The notes beneath the pieces are model-generated. The model saw only the letters and a program-made list of their open reading frames with translations. It made no database searches and had not been told where the DNA came from. From contig NZ_CP097384.1 in NCBI RefSeq assembly GCF_024584705.1, forward strand, positions 2,046,001 to 2,110,000: DNA of 64,000 bases, in the 5' to 3' direction. A program made the position numbers and the translations under genes. The stretch is from Blastopirellula sp. J2-11 (GTDB taxonomy: Bacteria > Planctomycetota > Planctomycetia > Pirellulales > Pirellulaceae). Numbering within the stretch: the first letter of the stretch is position 1; every line of letters starts with the position of its first letter. Shown in pieces: positions 44,209-52,973 of this stretch.

Positions 44209-45089
44209 AATTCGCCTGGATCGCTCAACATCGTGACTCCTTTCCGGTCGAGACCATGTGCTGCGTGCTGCAGGTCAGCAAGAGCGGGTTTTATCGCTCG
44301 CTCCGTGCGCAGCCTGGTCCCCGGGCGCTGCGGACCGCGAAAATTCATCAAGCGGTGAAACACGTTTTCGAGCAGTCGGATCAAATTTACGGCAGCGAAA
44401 AGATTGCGAAAAAGCTGCAGGCGAGCGACGAGATGGAATCGCCCTGTCGCAACACCGTCGCTAAAGCGATGCGTGATTTAGGCCTGAAAAGCAAGGTTTT
44501 CAGCCGTTTCAACCCGACAACGACCAAGGCCGATCCCACGAAGCGTCCGGCCGCCAATCTCCTCGATCAACAGTTCGCGGCTGATGCCCCGAATCAAAAA
44601 TGGGTGACCGATATTACGTATCTGCCAACCGCATCCGGCTGGGTTTACCTGGCGGTGGTGTTGGATTTATTTAGTCGCAAAGTGGTCGGCTGGGAGTTGT
44701 CGACAAGCCTGGCGACGACGTTGGTCAGCAACGCGCTGCGCAACGCGATCGAGTCGCGGCGGCCCGACACGAAGCAGTTGCTGCATCACAGCGATCGCGG
44801 CTGTCAGTACACCAGCGACGAGTATCAGCGAACGCTGAAGACGCTGGGAATCACTTGCTCAATGAGCCGCACCGGCTGCTGCTATGACAATGCGGTGATG
44901 GAGCGATTCTTCTGGTCGCTCAAGCACGAGCGGACGAAGTTCGAAGAATTCTCCAACATCGAAGAGGCCAGACTCAGCGTCTTCCGCTACATTGAAACGT
45001 TCTACAACAGCGAGCGAATCCACCAAACGCTAGGTTACCTAACGCCCAATCAGTTCGAGGCCCGGCACGCTACGAACTTGGCCGCGTAA
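44205..45089 (+). CDS. IS3-family transposase OrfB, DDE integrase catalytic subunit
   Basis: 294 aa, read from GTG 44205 (GTGA overlap with orfA) or by frameshift from orfA. An HTH_21-like start (YGSEKIAKKLQASDEMESP) precedes the rve integrase domain. The catalytic triad is visible: Asp in QKWVTDITYLPTASGWVYLA, Asp in LLHHSDRGCQYTSDEYQRTL, and Glu in NAVMERFFWSLKHERTKFEE, with the 35-residue D-E spacing expected of IS3 transposases. C-terminal RYIETFYNSERIHQTLGYL is also typical. No damage is seen. Confidence 0.96.
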   Translation: MKFAWIAQHRDSFPVETMCCVLQVSKSGFYRSLRAQPGPRALRTAKIHQAVKHVFEQSDQIYGSEKIAKKLQASDEMESPCRNTVAKAMRDLGLKSKVFSRFNPTTTKADPTKRPAANLLDQQFAADAPNQKWVTDITYLPTASGWVYLAVVLDLFSRKVVGWELSTSLATTLVSNALRNAIESRRPDTKQLLHHSDRGCQYTSDEYQRTLKTLGITCSMSRTGCCYDNAVMERFFWSLKHERTKFEEFSNIEEARLSVFRYIETFYNSERIHQTLGYLTPNQFEARHATNLAA

Positions 45090-45130
45090 AAAAGTCTACC
45101 TTCAGCGTCCACCAGTCCTGGGCTGGGGCA

Positions 45131-45499
45131 ATGTCGAAATTTGAATGTCGAATGAATGATCAAAGGCCTAAATGACGAAGCCGCTTCACGTTTGGACCGG
45201 ACCCCATTGTTTTCCGCCTGAAAGGTTGGACCGGACTGCTTTGTTTTTTTGTCCGGCGGACGGGACCGGACAAACTTGCGAACCGCGCTGCCAAATATCG
45301 GACCATTGGCGCGCATCTCTAGCGCAACCGCAAGTTGGCGGCGATCCATTTTTACATCTGAAACCCCGGCTTCCAATCGACCTGAAGTCCGTGCGCTTCG
45401 TCAAGAGACAATCTTTGGCGCGCTCGGCTCTGACTGTTCATCGTTCGATCGGTTTCAGCCGATCCAGAGACCGGCGTACTGCAGATTTTCTTAGTAGCC
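45131..45499. other. Intergenic region right of the IS
   Basis: About 370 bases. The first 60 carry AATGTCGAATG-type sequence similar to the inside of the 200-bp hairpin element at 34845, suggesting that the IS landed in a remnant of it. A GGACCGGAC word then recurs (45195, 45229 and a related GACCGGAC at 45264). I see no gene with supporting features. Confidence 0.45.
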
Positions 45500-46177
45500 T
45501 CATGGTTCCATCTTCTCAATCCACAGCCGCGCCCCCGTCTCTGAATCGCGCGGGCTCGAAGAGTTTGGTTTCTCCGGATGTGGAACCGAAAAAACTTGGT
45601 CAAACAGTTCTAGCGGCTCGTCGGTCGATTGCTGTCGACTCCCTTGGAAATTACTTCCGCCGGTACTGCCGATTCCCCGGTTCCACTCTGGCGGTTGCAA
45701 CTCTTCTAAGACAATCTGGTCGTCGACGCTGACCTGGATGATCCAGCCTTCCGCCTGCTTTTCGTACCTGAGCGACATTTCATGTTCGCCGGGTTCGATC
45801 GGCGTTGCGATCGATGGGCCTGGTTTCGGTTTCTGCGGAACGTAGTTTTGGTCCACATTCTTGGTCGCCAGGAAGAGTTGATATTTTTCGTCCGGCGGCA
45901 GATAAATGCGCCAGCGGAAGTCGTCGTTGGATAACTCATGATGACGAACGACGGCGAACTGCTGGGGATCGTCGATCTGCAGTTCGCGGGCCACTTCACG
46001 CAGCCCCGGCAGTTGCAACTGCATCCGCTCCGTTTCTTCCAGCGTGACAAAGTAGGCGACCCACACGGCGAAGACGGCGGTGGCCGACATCACGGTATAG
46101 AGACTGAATCGCCAGAGCGAAGGTCGCGGCGGCTCTAAGCCGGTCGTGGGGGTTTCGAAGATTGGGTCCGTGGTCAT
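45500..46177 (-). CDS. Membrane-anchored unknown protein
   Basis: 225 aa. A single helix near the N-terminus (LYTVMSATAVFAVWVAYFVT) anchors an exported domain containing DDFRWRIYLPPDEKYQLFLA and MSLRYEKQAEGWIIQVSVDD, which alternate hydrophobic and polar residues as in a beta-sandwich. The ATG overlaps the stop of the upstream gene (ATGA), so the two are co-translated. Both share RWRIYLP/WRFRRP-type phrases, suggesting they are distant paralogues or partners. No family recognised. Confidence 0.7.
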   Translation of the reverse strand: MTTDPIFETPTTGLEPPRPSLWRFSLYTVMSATAVFAVWVAYFVTLEETERMQLQLPGLREVARELQIDDPQQFAVVRHHELSNDDFRWRIYLPPDEKYQLFLATKNVDQNYVPQKPKPGPSIATPIEPGEHEMSLRYEKQAEGWIIQVSVDDQIVLEELQPPEWNRGIGSTGGSNFQGSRQQSTDEPLELFDQVFSVPHPEKPNSSSPRDSETGARLWIEKMEP

Positions 46178-46827
46178 CGCTGCTTCTCGGCGGCTGCTTT
46201 TTCCTGATCAAATGCGGCTTGCGTGCCGACGCGGACCAGCAGGCAGAGACCATCTTTACCGGAGCGCACTTGGGTTCCGTCCGAAAACTTCTCGGGCGCC
46301 GTAATCCGAACCAGTTCCAGAATCTCATCTTGGGAGAAGTCGACGGCATGGTTGGATGAAACGGTTTCTACTTTCAGTTCGTCCCAATGTTCACGAAACG
46401 CATCAGCCGTTTTTCGATCTCCCGAGCCGCAAGTCGATGCACTTCCGTCAAACTTGAAGAAACAACGCATTTGCGGACGGTCAAAATCGATGTGAAAGCG
46501 AACGATCGAAGCGTCGCGGCTGTTATCATTGGAATACAAACTTCCACCACAAGAGCCGCCGCCGAAAGCGATGTAATCTTCGATGCGAATCCCCGTATTC
46601 TCGGGTCGACGAAATCGCCACATCAAGTCCCCCGGTTCGTTGGTCGGCAAGCGCAGCACCTGATAGCGATCGGGCGAGATCGCCGGCATTTCGCCAAACT
46701 TGGCGGTCAGCCGATCGTACTCGGCTTTGATCGGCTGCTGCTCTCGTTTGGCCAGACTAAACATCACAACGCCGACGACAAACGCCAACGTCAGGCCAAG
46801 TTTCAAGATGCGTTGAACTGTCGCCAT
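46174..46827 (-). CDS. Membrane-anchored unknown protein, first of a two-gene operon
   Basis: 217 aa starting at ATG 46827. The N-terminal helix (ILKLGLTLAFVVGVVMFSLA) is followed by an exported domain with YQVLRLPTNEPGDLMWRFRR, GIRIEDYIAFGGGSCGGSLY and VRFHIDFDRPQMRCFFKFDG; four Cys are present, possibly disulfide-linked. The C-terminus is Lys/Glu-rich. It overlaps the next gene by four bases. No family recognised. Confidence 0.7.
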   Translation of the reverse strand: MATVQRILKLGLTLAFVVGVVMFSLAKREQQPIKAEYDRLTAKFGEMPAISPDRYQVLRLPTNEPGDLMWRFRRPENTGIRIEDYIAFGGGSCGGSLYSNDNSRDASIVRFHIDFDRPQMRCFFKFDGSASTCGSGDRKTADAFREHWDELKVETVSSNHAVDFSQDEILELVRITAPEKFSDGTQVRSGKDGLCLLVRVGTQAAFDQEKAAAEKQR

Positions 46828-46900
46828 GGTGGACCGAGGACAAAATTTTTGCAGTTGCGTTTATCGCGGGGAAATTGGAGCAGCCGAAAGTCCGTTCTCT

Positions 46901-47319
46901 TCGTCTCTCGCGAATGTTGAAGTTGCGCTATTTCGAACCGATTGGACACGAGCCCGCTGCGCCAGCGAGGGAATAGGGCTGGATATGCGAGCACGGCTTG
47001 AAGTAGCGAACCGTATTCCCTCGCTGGCGCAACGGGCTCGTGTTCTGTCACGCGACAATTTTCAGGCGCCATGATTTTATTAGCCGTAGTGCGTTAGCAC
47101 CGGTTTCTGATGGGAACTCATTTGCGAAAGACAATTGGTAACAGAAACCGCGGCTAACGCCGTGCGGCTGATTTCGGGGAAGCCGAAAATAGCGGTTTGA
47201 CAGAACACTAGTGTGACGATTTTCGACTTTGATTCCGACCGTGTCTTCCGCTCTTCATCCGTAGCTTGGCCGTGATCCATATCTTCTCTTTCACCAAATA
47301 GCGCGCTAGGCTACGAAGC
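46901..47319. repeat. Terminal-inverted-repeat element, copy 3 with a different nested insert
   Basis: The left end GAAGTTGCGCTATTTCG... begins near 46920 (after TTGAAG) and the right end reads CCAAATAGCGCGCTAGGCTACGAAG. The internal palindrome (46947-46976 against 47015-47044) has one mismatch in 30 bases; its sequence differs from that of copies 1 and 2 but remains self-complementary. At about 47045-47210 an unrelated insert with ends TTCTGTCA/TGACAGAA sits at the same junction as in copy 2. The tail ACTAGTGTGACGATTTTCG is shared with copy 1. Confidence 0.82.
47083..47171. repeat. Palindromic unit inside copy 3
   Basis: AGCCGTAGTGCGTTAGCACC with GGTTTCTG (47083-47108) and its rough complement CAGAAACCGCGGCTAACG with CCGTGCGGCT (47143-47170) pair at about 23 of 28 positions. 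The GCCGTGCGGCTGATT part is also found inverted in the nested element of copy 2 (38453-38467), so the two inserts share sequence. Confidence 0.6.
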
Positions 47320-47382
47320 AAGATGCCTGATCTTAGTCGATTCGCTGCGGGAAGGAAAATCTTGGGGGACAAATCGACGCCA

Positions 47383-48072
47383 CTAGGCCGCTTTTGATTT
47401 CTTCTGTTTTTTTACTTTCGCATACAGCACGGCGTTGCCTCGTTTACCGATGATCTCGGCGGCGCCTGTTTCACGCAAGCAATAGGCGATTCGCTGGGCG
47501 ATCCACCTTTGGCAACTGAGCATGCGAGCCAGATCGCCGGTATCAAATTCTTTGGGCAACTTGCCGGGCAAAAGCTTCCAGAGCTGATCGGCCGTTTTGA
47601 TGCGACGGGTCTCGATCACTTCGACCAAATGCGTATCTTCGACCGTATGGTCGTTTTGACGCTTGCGGCGTCGTCGTCCGTGCCCCGGCAGGCGATGCTC
47701 TTCGATATGGATCAGCGGCACTTCTAAGGTGAGATTGGCGTGCGGAAAAACCTTGGTGAAATAAACCAACTCGTCAAACAGATCGAGCCAGGTCCCTTTC
47801 TTGGGGCTGAGTCGGTTGCTGAGGATCTTGCCGCCGCTGCTGTCGCGCTTGATGATTCGCTTCCGTTGGATCAGCGGCTTGACGACACGAACAGGCCGCT
47901 GCTGGACCAGCGCCGCGATCTTGGGACCAATCGCCGAGAGTGATGCGCACTGCACTTCGACCAGTTCTTCGCCGACGACGGCGTCAATCCGATAGCGGCC
48001 AAACCGCACTTCGGTCGCGGCGTCTGCGCCGGCGTAGAGATTTTTCAGTTGACGGTGAAGTGACTTTTCCAC
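47383..48072 (-). CDS. Nuclease-like unknown protein with possible winged-helix C-terminus
   Basis: 229 aa, cytosolic, very basic. The N-terminal part (FGRYRIDAVVGEELVEVQ, then CASLSAIGPKIAALVQQ) has the Asp...Glu-x-Gln spacing and alternating beta pattern of a PD-(D/E)XK nuclease fold, like the DxxxExQ group. The middle has LSPKKGTWLDLFDELVYF. The C-terminal half (QLWKLLPGKLPKEFDTGDLA, RMLSCQRWIAQRIAYCLRE, then a Lys-rich tail) looks like a helical DNA-binding domain. It is a lone gene with no methyltransferase or other restriction partner. I suggest a DNA repair or processing nuclease with limited certainty. Confidence 0.62.
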   Translation of the reverse strand: MEKSLHRQLKNLYAGADAATEVRFGRYRIDAVVGEELVEVQCASLSAIGPKIAALVQQRPVRVVKPLIQRKRIIKRDSSGGKILSNRLSPKKGTWLDLFDELVYFTKVFPHANLTLEVPLIHIEEHRLPGHGRRRRKRQNDHTVEDTHLVEVIETRRIKTADQLWKLLPGKLPKEFDTGDLARMLSCQRWIAQRIAYCLRETGAAEIIGKRGNAVLYAKVKKQKKSKAA

Positions 48073-48291
48073 GGCGCGATCTGCGGCTAAAGGAGTAGGG
48101 GGAAATTACACGCCGATCGGACAAAATGCGCTGAAGACAGGACCGGATCTTGAATTCGTATCGATTTTGGTTCAAATGGGTGTTTGAATGTTCCCTCTCT
48201 CGGCACGTTTGGTAGGGATGAGTCGCCGCGCTGGCGCGGTTAAAATAGGGGATACCCTACTCTCCCGTGGCGAAACGTTGAAGGTCAATTG

Positions 48292-49149
48292 ATGATTTCC
48301 CGCCCCCTGTGGATCTGCTGCGTGGCCGAATTGATCGGCACGTTTCTGCTGATTTTCTTCGGCACTGGCGCCGTGCAAACGGCCGTATTGCATGGTGATT
48401 TGGCCGGGCTTTGGCAGGTTGGGATCGTCTGGGGCGTCGCGATCATGCTGGCGATTTATACGGTCGGGCCAATCAGCGGCGCTCATATCAACCCGGCGAT
48501 CACGATCGGGCTGTCGACGTGGGGACTGTTTCCGGCAGGGCGCGTCGCGCCCTATGTTGGCTCGCAATTGGTGGGCGCGATTGCGGCGGCGGGGTTGTTG
48601 TTTGCGATCAACGCATCCTATTTCAGCGCGACGGAAGCCGAGCGTGGGATCGTACGAGGAGAACCGGCCAGCATTGTGACGGCGATGTGTTTTGGCGAGT
48701 ACTATCCCAATCCCGGCAAGCTGGGAAATGCGGCCGTGACGGAAGCTGATCTGGCGGTTTGGCAGGCAAGTTTCAGTCAGCCGATGGCCTGTTTGGCCGA
48801 AGCGGTGGGAACCGCGATCTTGGCGATGGTCGTGTTGGCGACGACGGAAAAAGAGAACCTGGGAGGGCCCAAGAATCTGGCGCCGGTCTTTATTGGTTTA
48901 TGCGTCGCGGTGCTGATTTGCGTAATCGCGCCGCTCACGCAAGCTTGTTTTAATCCGGCGCGCGATTTTGGGCCGCGCTTGTTCGCTTATTTCGCCGGTT
49001 GGGGAAGCGCTGCGATTCCTGGTCCCAACGGAATCGGCATGGTTACGGTTTATATCGTTGCGCCGATTATCGGCTCGATCATTGGCTGCGGTCTCTATCA
49101 AAAATTGGTGCGACCGTATGTCATCGAACCGACGCCGACGGCGGACTAA
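48292..49149 (+). CDS. Glycerol facilitator / aquaglyceroporin (MIP family)
   Basis: 285 aa from ATG 48292 (an in-frame TTG lies one codon before). Six membrane helices with both half-helix NPA boxes: [13 protein letters not shown] and [14 protein letters not shown]. The Asp after the second NPA is the mark of glycerol-conducting members rather than strict water channels. The loop after the third helix is longer than in E. coli GlpF ([20 protein letters not shown]), as in several planctomycete and actinobacterial members. No glycerol kinase adjoins, so the solute is inferred from sequence only. Followed 46 bases later by the CobW-type gene. Confidence 0.9.
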   Translation: MISRPLWICCVAELIGTFLLIFFGTGAVQTAVLHGDLAGLWQVGIVWGVAIMLAIYTVGPISGAHINPAITIGLSTWGLFPAGRVAPYVGSQLVGAIAAAGLLFAINASYFSATEAERGIVRGEPASIVTAMCFGEYYPNPGKLGNAAVTEADLAVWQASFSQPMACLAEAVGTAILAMVVLATTEKENLGGPKNLAPVFIGLCVAVLICVIAPLTQACFNPARDFGPRLFAYFAGWGSAAIPGPNGIGMVTVYIVAPIIGSIIGCGLYQKLVRPYVIEPTPTAD

Positions 49150-49195
49150 TTTCAAAATCAATCACTCGACCATTTACTTTCTCGGAGCACCTCGC

Positions 49196-50320
49196 ATGTC
49201 GACTTCCCCCCATGAAACCGGCTTGATTCGTTTTGTCATGATCGGCGGATTTTTGGGCGCCGGCAAAACGACCACCATCGGTCGATTGGCTCAGCACTAT
49301 CGCGATCAAGGTTTGAATGTCGGGATCGTCACCAACGATCAGGCGACTGATCTGGTCGACACGCAGATGCTCCGCTCGCAAGGTTTTCGGGTGGGTGAAG
49401 TCGCCGGCGCATGCTTCTGTTGCAACTTCAACGAACTAACCGGCACGGTGGAAAAGTTGGCCAAGGAAGATCGTCCAGACATCGTCATCGCCGAGCCGGT
49501 CGGCAGTTGCACCGATCTGGTCGCGACCGTCGTGCAGCCGCTAGTTCGCATGTTTGACGCCCAGTTTGACGTCGCTCCTTACGGCGTAATTTTGAAACCG
49601 TCGCACGGGCTCCGCATTTTGCAGGGAGAGGATAACGGCGGCTTCTCTCCCAAGGCGGCCTACATCTTCAAAAAGCAATTGGAAGAAGCCGATTTTGTGA
49701 TTATCAATCGGATCGACGAACTCGAAGCCGAAAAAGTCGATCTGCTCGCCAACTTGATCGCGGAAGAATTTCCCGGTACGCCGATCTTGCGGACATCGGC
49801 CAAAACCGGCGCCGGCTTTGACGCGCTGTTAGAGCTGATCGATCAACAAGGAGAGTTTGGCAAGAAAATTCTCGACATTGATTACGACGTTTATGCCGAA
49901 GGGGAAGCGGAGTTGGGCTGGCTCAACAGCAGTCTGAAAGCGACCGCGTCGCAAGCGTTTGATCTCGACGCTTTTTTGATGGCGATCATGAACTCGTTGC
50001 AAAAGACCTTGGCCAACGCCGACGCCGAAACTGCCCACCTAAAGACAATCGGTCTGTGGGAAGGTTTTTATGGGGTCGCCAACTTGGTCAGCAGCGATAC
50101 GGCGCCGATCCTATCGTTGCCCTCGAATTGCCAGACGAAGGAAGCCGACGTGGTGGTCAACGCGCGGGTTGGAATTTCGCCCGAGGAACTTCGCCAGCAA
50201 GTTGACGACGCGATCGACGCGGCGGCGAAGCAATTCGGCGTGCGGATCGAACGACAGCAAACGCAATACTTTCGCCCGGGACGGCCGGTGCCGACTCATC
50301 GGTTCTCGACGCCGAAGTAG
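49196..50320 (+). CDS. CobW/G3E-family GTPase
   Basis: 374 aa from ATG 49196, with CGGAG 10-14 bases upstream. The P-loop is [20 protein letters not shown], and the [11 protein letters not shown] motif corresponds to the metal-binding CxCC of the G3E P-loop GTPases. The Walker B-like [17 protein letters not shown] and the base-recognition [10 protein letters not shown] also fit. G3E members deliver Zn, Co, Ni or Fe to target proteins. The C-terminal domain differs from standard CobW_C. No cobalamin or urease genes are near, so the metal is unknown. Confidence 0.9.
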   Translation: MSTSPHETGLIRFVMIGGFLGAGKTTTIGRLAQHYRDQGLNVGIVTNDQATDLVDTQMLRSQGFRVGEVAGACFCCNFNELTGTVEKLAKEDRPDIVIAEPVGSCTDLVATVVQPLVRMFDAQFDVAPYGVILKPSHGLRILQGEDNGGFSPKAAYIFKKQLEEADFVIINRIDELEAEKVDLLANLIAEEFPGTPILRTSAKTGAGFDALLELIDQQGEFGKKILDIDYDVYAEGEAELGWLNSSLKATASQAFDLDAFLMAIMNSLQKTLANADAETAHLKTIGLWEGFYGVANLVSSDTAPILSLPSNCQTKEADVVVNARVGISPEELRQQVDDAIDAAAKQFGVRIERQQTQYFRPGRPVPTHRFSTPK

Positions 50321-50347
50321 AAAGAAAGCGGAAAGCGGGGGGCTTGC

Positions 50348-50905
50348 TTATGTCGCTATTTCGCGAATGACGCGGCAGGGGTTTCCGGCGGCTAAGACGC
50401 CGGGCGGGATGGATTTGGTGACGACGCTGCCGGCGCCGATTACGGTTTTCGATCCTATGCTGACGCCTGGGCAGACGATCGCTCCGCCGCCGATCCAGAC
50501 GTCGGAACCAATCGTCACCGGTTTGCCGAATTCTTGCGTCCGCCGCAGTTGGGCGTCTAGCGGATGGGTCGCTGTGTAGAGATGGACGCCGGGACCCAAG
50601 AACGTGAAGTCGCCGATCCGGACTTCGCATACATCGAGCACGACGCAGTTGAAATTGAAATAGACGCGCTCGCCGAGAAAAATGTTGGTCCCATAGTCGC
50701 AATAAAACGGCGGCTGGATCGAGGCCGAATCTCCTCCGCCGCCGAGTAACTGCTGCAAAATCTCTTGACGTTCCGCTTGCTGACGTTGGCGCGTTGCGTT
50801 GAAGTCGTCACAAAAATCTTGGGCTCTGGCTCTCGCTGCGGTCAATTCTGGATCAAGTGCGTCATACAACTCACCAGCCAACATTTTTTCTTTTTCGGTG
50901 GGCAT
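50348..50905 (-). CDS. Maltose/galactoside O-acetyltransferase (hexapeptide repeat)
   Basis: 185 aa from ATG 50905 with GAGGGAG about 11 bases upstream; the reading upstream of this has no family content. It has the NodL/Maa/LacA pattern: MPTEKEKMLAGELYDALDPE, the acceptor-site FYCDYGTNIFLGERVYFNFN, CVVLDVCEVRIGDFTFLGPG, HLYTATHPLDAQLRR with the catalytic His, and WIGGGAIVCPGVSIGSKTVI of the left-handed beta-helix. It moves acetyl from acetyl-CoA to a sugar hydroxyl. The natural acceptor is not known. Probably co-transcribed with the membrane gene upstream. Confidence 0.93.
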   Translation of the reverse strand: MPTEKEKMLAGELYDALDPELTAARARAQDFCDDFNATRQRQQAERQEILQQLLGGGGDSASIQPPFYCDYGTNIFLGERVYFNFNCVVLDVCEVRIGDFTFLGPGVHLYTATHPLDAQLRRTQEFGKPVTIGSDVWIGGGAIVCPGVSIGSKTVIGAGSVVTKSIPPGVLAAGNPCRVIREIAT

Positions 50906-50925
50906 CCCGTTTTCTCCCTCGCGAA

Positions 50926-51702
50926 CTACTGGATCGCTTGATGCAACTCCACCATCGACTGATGGTTCACACGCAGCACGCCTTCCATGGGGCGATCGAG
51001 ATCGGCGATCAGCATCATGATAATCACGAAACTGAGAACCATGCCCAGGGTTGCGATCGAACGACTCGAGCCTGAAAGACCGGCGTGATACCCCATGCTG
51101 GCCATCGATAAGATCGAAACGAGATAGAGAGCAAACCAAATCGTGCCGGGGATGCGTGCGCGAACGCCGGCTGTGACGCGATTAGAATGGAGATCGATGA
51201 CCTCGTTTAGTGCGGTGACAAAGAGCGCGGTCAGCGGCGACTCCGGCGTAGCGCTGGCAGCGACCATCGCTTGGTTCCAAAGTTCGACGTGCAACTTCTC
51301 GGACCGTTGTACGGCGTCGGTGATTTGCTCAGCGGAGTTGCGGATTTCTAAGCGAACTTCGACATAGTCCCGCAGCAACTGACGGATCTTGGAGCCCTGG
51401 GCTTCCGGCAGCAAGTCGGCTCGCAGGTAGGCGGTGCCGATCGCGTTGACTTCTTCTTGAAACAACGCGCGGCGATTGTCGAACCGTGAGGTCGCCAGGC
51501 CAAAGGTAAAGGCCAGCATGAAGGCGAGCAAACCGACGGTCGCGCCCACGACCGAGCCGATCGAGGCCTCTTTTTCGGGTTTGGAAGGCGCCAGACGTTG
51601 TCCCAGGCGATAGCCACCTTCCGCCGCCGCCAACACGATCGTCATTGTGATGAAGAACAGCGCCCAAAGCGGCACATAGTCTAGCGGCGAGACGTTGATC
51701 AT
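50926..51702 (-). CDS. DUF4239-like (bestrophin-like) membrane protein
   Basis: 258 aa. Two N-terminal helices (YVPLWALFFITMTIVLAAAE and SVVGATVGLLAFMLAFTFGL) carry the FGLATSRFDNRRALFQEEVN stretch after them, followed by a long helical segment. Two C-terminal helices complete it (WFALYLVSILSMASMGYHAG and LGMVLSFVIIMMLIADLDRP). This order is that of DUF4239 proteins, which are distantly related to bestrophin channels. Function unknown; a channel role is possible. Its stop is 20 bases before the acetyltransferase ATG. Confidence 0.82.
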   Translation of the reverse strand: MINVSPLDYVPLWALFFITMTIVLAAAEGGYRLGQRLAPSKPEKEASIGSVVGATVGLLAFMLAFTFGLATSRFDNRRALFQEEVNAIGTAYLRADLLPEAQGSKIRQLLRDYVEVRLEIRNSAEQITDAVQRSEKLHVELWNQAMVAASATPESPLTALFVTALNEVIDLHSNRVTAGVRARIPGTIWFALYLVSILSMASMGYHAGLSGSSRSIATLGMVLSFVIIMMLIADLDRPMEGVLRVNHQSMVELHQAIQ

Positions 51703-51924
51703 ACCGGCGCCATCCTCCCCATAAACCTGCCGAACAGCGGTTACGGAAAGTACCGAACCAACGCCGCTGTGGACGCACGTTTAGCTTCCAGGTTGTATCG
51801 GTCACCCGAGCGGTGACGCATCATTTCTCCCTAAATGGGCTTCCCAAACCCTACGACGGGAACGGCCAAGTCAGGTAGGCCGGATGATGCAACCTGCGCA
51901 TTCGCGCTGTAGAAGGTCGTTTCG

Positions 51925-52971
51925 TTACACGGTGCAAACCGCCGGTTCGTGCAAATTGGCGTAACGCTGTGAAATTCGGACAAATTCGTGGCAGCAGCGC
52001 TGGAAAGCGGCGACGATGAGCGGGTCGAAATGCTCGCCTGCTTCGGCGACGATCATCGTTTCGGCTTCGGCGTGCGGGATCGCGTCTTTGTAGACGCGGC
52101 GCGTTGTCAAAGCGTCATAGACGTCAGCAATGGCCACGATGCGAGCCGCCAGCGGAATCTGCTGGCCCATCAGCGCGTACGGATAGCCGAGTCCGTTCCA
52201 TTTTTCATGGTGCCCAATCGCAATGTCGCGAGCCACTTGTAAGAAACGCGCATGCGGAAACTGACAGAGCGCGGCGTCCAAGGTTTCGGCGCCGATAATC
52301 GTGTGTCGTTTCATGATCTCGAATTCTTCGGCGGTCAGTTTGCCTGGCTTTAGCAGCACCGCGTCGGGAATGCCGACCTTGCCGATATCATGCAGCGGGC
52401 TGGTCTGGAAAACCAGGCGAATAAATTCGGCGTCAATCTCTTCGGGAAAAGCGGACGACGCGGCCAACTCTTCCGCGAGACGTCGCGCGTAAAGTCGAAC
52501 GCGTTCGAGATGTTGACCAGTATCGGTATCGCGCGATTCGGCGAGTCGGGCCAACGCGAAGATAACCAGGTCGCGCGTTTCGAGAGCCAGCACGCGCCGG
52601 CCGGCGTTAATCCGGGCCAGCAGTTCCGGCGGGTTAAACGGTTTGACGATAAAGTCGTCGGCGCCGGCGGCCATGCCTTCGACGATCTCGTCGCGTGCGC
52701 CATGACTGGTCAGCAGGATGACATAAATGTAGTGATCAGACTGCCGGCGGCGAACTTCGCGACAGAATTCGAGCCCATTCACTTGCGGCATTTCCCAGTC
52801 GGTGACGACCAGGTTGATATTCTGCGCTTCGAGCACGCGCAACGCTTCGGCGCCGTTACTGGCGGACCAGACGCGAAAATTGTGTGCTTCCAGCGCATAT
52901 CGCAATAGATCGAGCGAGATATCATCGTCGTCGACAATCAAAATATCCGCGGCAGGTTCAATAGACGTCAT
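51925..52971 (-). CDS. Response regulator with HD-GYP phosphodiesterase output
   Basis: 348 aa from ATG 52971, 2 bases after the sensor-kinase stop. Residues about 8-125 are a receiver domain (ILIVDDDDISLDLLRYALEA; phospho-acceptor Asp58 in LVVTDWEMPQVNG; Lys in DDFIVKPFNPPEL). Residues about 150-340 are an HD-GYP domain: HDIGKVGIPDAVLLKPG with His194-Asp195, the second metal site AIGHHEKWNGLGYPYALMG, and IVAIADVYDALTTRRVYKD. HD-GYP domains hydrolyse cyclic-di-GMP, usually to GMP. The canonical HHExxDGxGYP has Asn instead of Asp here, while GYP is kept. It should be controlled by the adjacent Amt-kinase. Confidence 0.94.
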   Translation of the reverse strand: MTSIEPAADILIVDDDDISLDLLRYALEAHNFRVWSASNGAEALRVLEAQNINLVVTDWEMPQVNGLEFCREVRRRQSDHYIYVILLTSHGARDEIVEGMAAGADDFIVKPFNPPELLARINAGRRVLALETRDLVIFALARLAESRDTDTGQHLERVRLYARRLAEELAASSAFPEEIDAEFIRLVFQTSPLHDIGKVGIPDAVLLKPGKLTAEEFEIMKRHTIIGAETLDAALCQFPHARFLQVARDIAIGHHEKWNGLGYPYALMGQQIPLAARIVAIADVYDALTTRRVYKDAIPHAEAETMIVAEAGEHFDPLIVAAFQRCCHEFVRISQRYANLHEPAVCTV

Positions 52972-52973
52972 AT

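Larger units (their letters stand above)
43841..45130 (+). mobile_element. IS3-family insertion sequence, intact
   Basis: 1290 bp bounded by perfect 32-bp inverted repeats (43841-43872 and 45099-45130) that begin TGCCCCAGCCCAGGACTGG and end in CA. Flanking bases ATGT occur on both sides (43837-43840 and 45131-45134), the 4-bp target duplication expected for IS3. It carries orfA and orfB in the usual overlap, both full length, so it looks active or recently active. It landed between the ThuA gene and an intergenic stretch with AATGTCGAATG repeats. Confidence 0.97.
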
